In this document: positions 63,275 through 64,000 of the stretch, one piece after another | How positions within the stretch are numbered: the first letter of the stretch is position 1 | How the letters are laid out: every line of letters begins with the position of its first letter | NCBI GenBank assembly: GCA_965198675.1 | Contig: OZ240666.1 | Coordinates: 1,426,001 to 1,490,000, forward strand | Direction: 5' to 3' | Length of the DNA stretch: 64,000 bases | DNA from: Prochloron sp965198675 | GTDB lineage: Bacteria; Cyanobacteriota; Cyanobacteriia; Cyanobacteriales; Prochloraceae | The notes under the pieces: generated by a model | What the model was told of the DNA's origin: nothing | Databases searched by the model: none | Seen by the model: the letters and a program-made list of their open reading frames with translations, nothing else | Program-made: the position numbers and the translations under genes

Positions 63275-63693
63275 CTGCGTCTCCTCGGTTTGCGGCGATC
63301 GATTCTGTTCTGTATCCATCCTATCAATTTTTTTGCTCCTTGGAGCAAATCTTTGACTTCTAAGCCTGGGTTGTGGGGAAGAGAAGTTTCGTAGCGCCAA
63401 TTCGTGCTCCATCGATCCAAAAAAAATGTTTGCGTCCCGTTAGAATCCCGAAGAGCGGCAACCTGCAATCCAGATGCTTTCCATAAACCATCTAGGTTAT
63501 GACCTTCTCTGCCACTTCGGGGATAAGGAATTGAGCGCTTTTGTAGTAGTGTTTTCAGACTGCACTCAATGGCGTAGTCAGCCATATAAATAGAACCAAT
63601 GGAGGTAGGTCTGTTGTTGTAGATAGCTTCTGCATCTGCCATTCGTTCTTGGGCAACAGTAAGCCATTTTTCTGCCGTATCTGGTGGACTCAT
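63271..63693 (-). CDS. HEPN-domain protein
   Basis: 140 aa. HEPN fold: AEKWLTVAQERMADAEAIYN, SIYMADYAIECSLKTLLQKR, and an R-x5-H motif (RSGREGHNLDGL) in the position of the HEPN ribonuclease site. The C-terminus is very basic (RRKPRRRR). Directly upstream of, and translationally coupled to, the two-P-loop ATPase. Proposed toxin/effector RNase, with the ATPase as sensor; the role is inferred from context. Confidence 0.8.
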   Translation of the reverse strand: MSPPDTAEKWLTVAQERMADAEAIYNNRPTSIGSIYMADYAIECSLKTLLQKRSIPYPRSGREGHNLDGLWKASGLQVAALRDSNGTQTFFLDRWSTNWRYETSLPHNPGLEVKDLLQGAKKLIGWIQNRIDRRKPRRRR

Positions 63694-64000
63694 GTTTGCT
63701 TATCTCAGTTGTTTATTATACACTTTCATTATTTAAATTAATCTAGTGTAGTATCAGCCATTGCCCGCTCGCCCGCGAATGAATTGCTGATTTAACCCCT
63801 TCAGGGTTAAAATATTACCCAGCGTCGTTCCACCGACCCTGGTTTTGATAAACTATCCCCAGGTTGGTGAGAGTTTTGCCTTCACCATTTAAACTTAACC
63901 AACTCTACCTATAAAAATACGGTAAAAGGACTAAGTATAAATGACATCATCAAGTTGCTCCCTGGACTCAAGAAAGAATTTGAGTGATTGAAAGAACCGC
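63694..64000. other. Intergenic to window end
   Basis: Holds another GCGAATGAATTGC...AACCCCTTCAGGGTT repeat (63764-63812), which could serve as a hairpin, and AT-rich sequence. A 15-codon frame at 63941 is too short to call. Confidence 0.5.

Noticed and set aside
63275..63412. Upstream extension of the two-P-loop ATPase to 63412
   Set aside because: Those codons overlap the HEPN coding end out of frame; ATGA coupling with GAGGAG supports ATG 63274.
1..64000. rRNA operon, plasmid or chromosome replication origin, prophage
   Set aside because: None of the expected sequences (16S/23S, dnaA boxes with dnaA/dnaN, phage structural genes) was seen.

Overview
The window is cyanobacterial chromosome. 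It carries psaK (photosystem I), a cyanobacterial-type diflavin flavodiiron pair, a cyanoexosortase, a one-protein olefin synthase, many HIP1 octamers (GCGATCGC), and dense dispersed short repeats of the kind seen in large-genome filamentous cyanobacteria. The genus cannot be fixed from the sequence alone. Housekeeping genes are present throughout: accA, folE, trpF, tlyA-like, coaX, map, tRNA-Asn, ubiD-like, rlmD-like, cysS. Between them lie regions of gene decay, mobile-element debris and defence or toxin-antitoxin (TA) genes.

Layout. 1-8.0 kb: a giant olefin synthase open at the window edge, studded with small in-frame palindromic insertions. 8.3-14 kb: accessory and decaying DNA, with a lipoprotein that has lost its normal start, an antitoxin fused to a coiled coil, a frameshifted ParE, an Rpn-like nuclease with an in-frame stop, an IscB remnant and a two-gene deletion chimera. 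14.2-18.1 kb: core genes (accA, folE, trpF, psaK, an FHA protein). 18.4-19.8 kb: a broken IS200/IS605 element. 19.8-28.7 kb: tlyA and the Flv1-like and Flv3-like genes. The two flv genes are separated by a 4 kb minus-strand island of TA modules (PIN, HigBA remnants, zeta-like, BrnT) and a TIR-like protein. 28.7-33.3 kb: coaX overlapping an exosortase gene tail to tail, a membrane-protein gene split by a complete 902-bp IS5-type element, map and tRNA-Asn. 33.5-44.7 kb: TnpB debris, a NYN-LOTUS RNA-related protein, a UbiD-family gene, a protein kinase with a Gly-Ala-Val membrane tail, a decayed asnS, arrays of tandem repeats, an anti-sigma-type ATPase and an RNA methyltransferase. 44.8-53.4 kb: a 2,488-codon surface-type protein with an embedded metzincin motif and seven FG-GAP repeats, then an LRR lipoprotein. 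53.6-60.3 kb: COG0523 GTPase, cysS, glycosyltransferase, LdcB-like peptidase, SWIM protein and a repeat-built coiled-coil protein. 60.6-63.7 kb: a translationally coupled HEPN + two-P-loop ATPase pair.

The most interesting points are: (i) the HEPN/ATPase pair, in which both lysines of the deviant Walker A motif are replaced by Arg; (ii) a roughly 250-280-bp repeat present twice that looks like a mobile structured RNA, with a compensatory base-pair change, and which abuts a broken gene at each copy; a possible link to IscB/HEARO RNAs is untested; (iii) small palindromic elements inserted in frame into coding genes, one of them a 51-bp insertion exactly into a HIP1 octamer in the acyltransferase domain; (iv) a BrnT operon whose antitoxin slot is fused to the sensor part of a TIR-like protein; and (v) an asnS that has lost motif 3. 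All calls rest on reading the sequence and remembered family features; no database search was run.
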